Assembly (NCBI GenBank): GCA_023424725.1
Contig: JAFADQ010000256.1
Coordinates: forward strand, 1 to 5,773
Length of the DNA stretch: 5,773 nt
Reading direction: 5' to 3'
DNA from: Bacteroidota bacterium
GTDB lineage: Bacteria; Bacteroidota; Bacteroidia; Cytophagales; Hymenobacteraceae
Shown here: positions 5,660 through 5,773 of the stretch, piece by piece
Layout: each line of letters starts with the position of its first letter
Numbering within the stretch: the first letter of the stretch is position 1
Translations under genes and position numbers: made by a program
The notes under the pieces: generated by a model
What the model saw: the letters and a program-made list of their open reading frames with translations, nothing else
Database searches by the model: none
What the model was told of the DNA's origin: nothing

Positions 5660-5773
5660 ATGAAAACATTAGGAATAGATTTAGGCACCAACTCGATAGG
5701 CTGGGCAATTGTAGATGAACAACAAGAGAAAATACTCGGCGCAGGAGTACGGATTTTTCAGGAAGGGGTGAAC
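5660..5773 (+). CDS. cas9: CRISPR-associated endonuclease Cas9, N-terminal fragment (runs off right edge)
   Basis: Cas9 is the RNA-guided double-strand DNA nuclease of type II CRISPR-Cas systems. Only 38 codons are inside the window, beginning with ATG at 5660, and the frame is open to the last base. The first residues, MKTLGIDLGTNSIGWAIVD, are the RuvC-I motif of Cas9, with D7 as the metal-binding catalytic aspartate (equivalent to D10 of the Streptococcus pyogenes enzyme). The following KILGAGVRIFQEGVN also fits the usual Cas9 segment ahead of the arginine-rich bridge helix. The ATG is the natural start because catalytic Asp falls at the usual distance from it. A subtype of II-C is inferred from the phylum and from the adjacent tracrRNA, not from the fragment itself. 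The HNH domain, REC lobe and PAM-interacting domain are outside the window, so integrity cannot be judged. IscB-type proteins have a different N-terminus and are unlikely. Confidence 0.92.
   Translation, partial: MKTLGIDLGTNSIGWAIVDEQQEKILGAGVRIFQEGVN

Overview
The window looks like a chromosomal piece of a Bacteroidota bacterium, probably a Cytophagales-type genome. The signs are the style of the proteins (RecG, a PAP2 phosphatase with a signal peptide, DUF2784), promoter-like sites of the Bacteroidota TAnnTTTG type, weak or absent Shine-Dalgarno sequences, and copies of a GTCATCCTGA-type intergenic repeat. The assignment is from pattern recognition only.

Layout, left to right. The 3' two-thirds of recG (1-1463, +) enters from the left edge. 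A repeat-rich 830-base intergenic region follows (1464-2293): two head-to-head copies of the GTCAT repeat, a GC-rich hairpin element, a short dispersed repeat that recurs near the right end, and a good promoter -7 element. Next is a secreted protein of unknown function (2294-3808, +). A second intergenic region (3809-4149) has two more direct GTCAT copies and a strong bidirectional terminator. A secreted or periplasmic PAP2-family phosphatase (4150-4983, -) follows, then, divergently and only 49 bases away, a small DUF2784 membrane protein (5033-5428, +).

The right edge is the most important part. At 5660 a reading frame opens whose 38 visible residues carry the RuvC-I motif of Cas9 (IDLGTNSIGWAIVD). 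Directly upstream, on the opposite strand, lies what looks like the tracrRNA gene (about 5612 to 5513). It has an anti-repeat resembling the start of Bacteroidota type II-C CRISPR repeats, two small hairpins, and a 9-bp terminator stem followed by nine T. The putative tracrRNA and cas9 promoters are back to back and interleaved within about 50 bases. The window therefore ends at the beginning of a type II (probably II-C) CRISPR-Cas locus whose cas1, cas2 and array, if present, must lie beyond 5773. No CRISPR array is visible inside the window.

The housekeeping and hypothetical genes on the left do not form an operon with the CRISPR locus. RecG is a DNA-repair helicase, the 504-aa and PAP2 proteins are convergent envelope proteins, and DUF2784 runs convergently into the tracrRNA gene. 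A second noteworthy signal is the GTCAT repeat: its four copies can fold into the same small hairpin, with compensatory base changes between copies.
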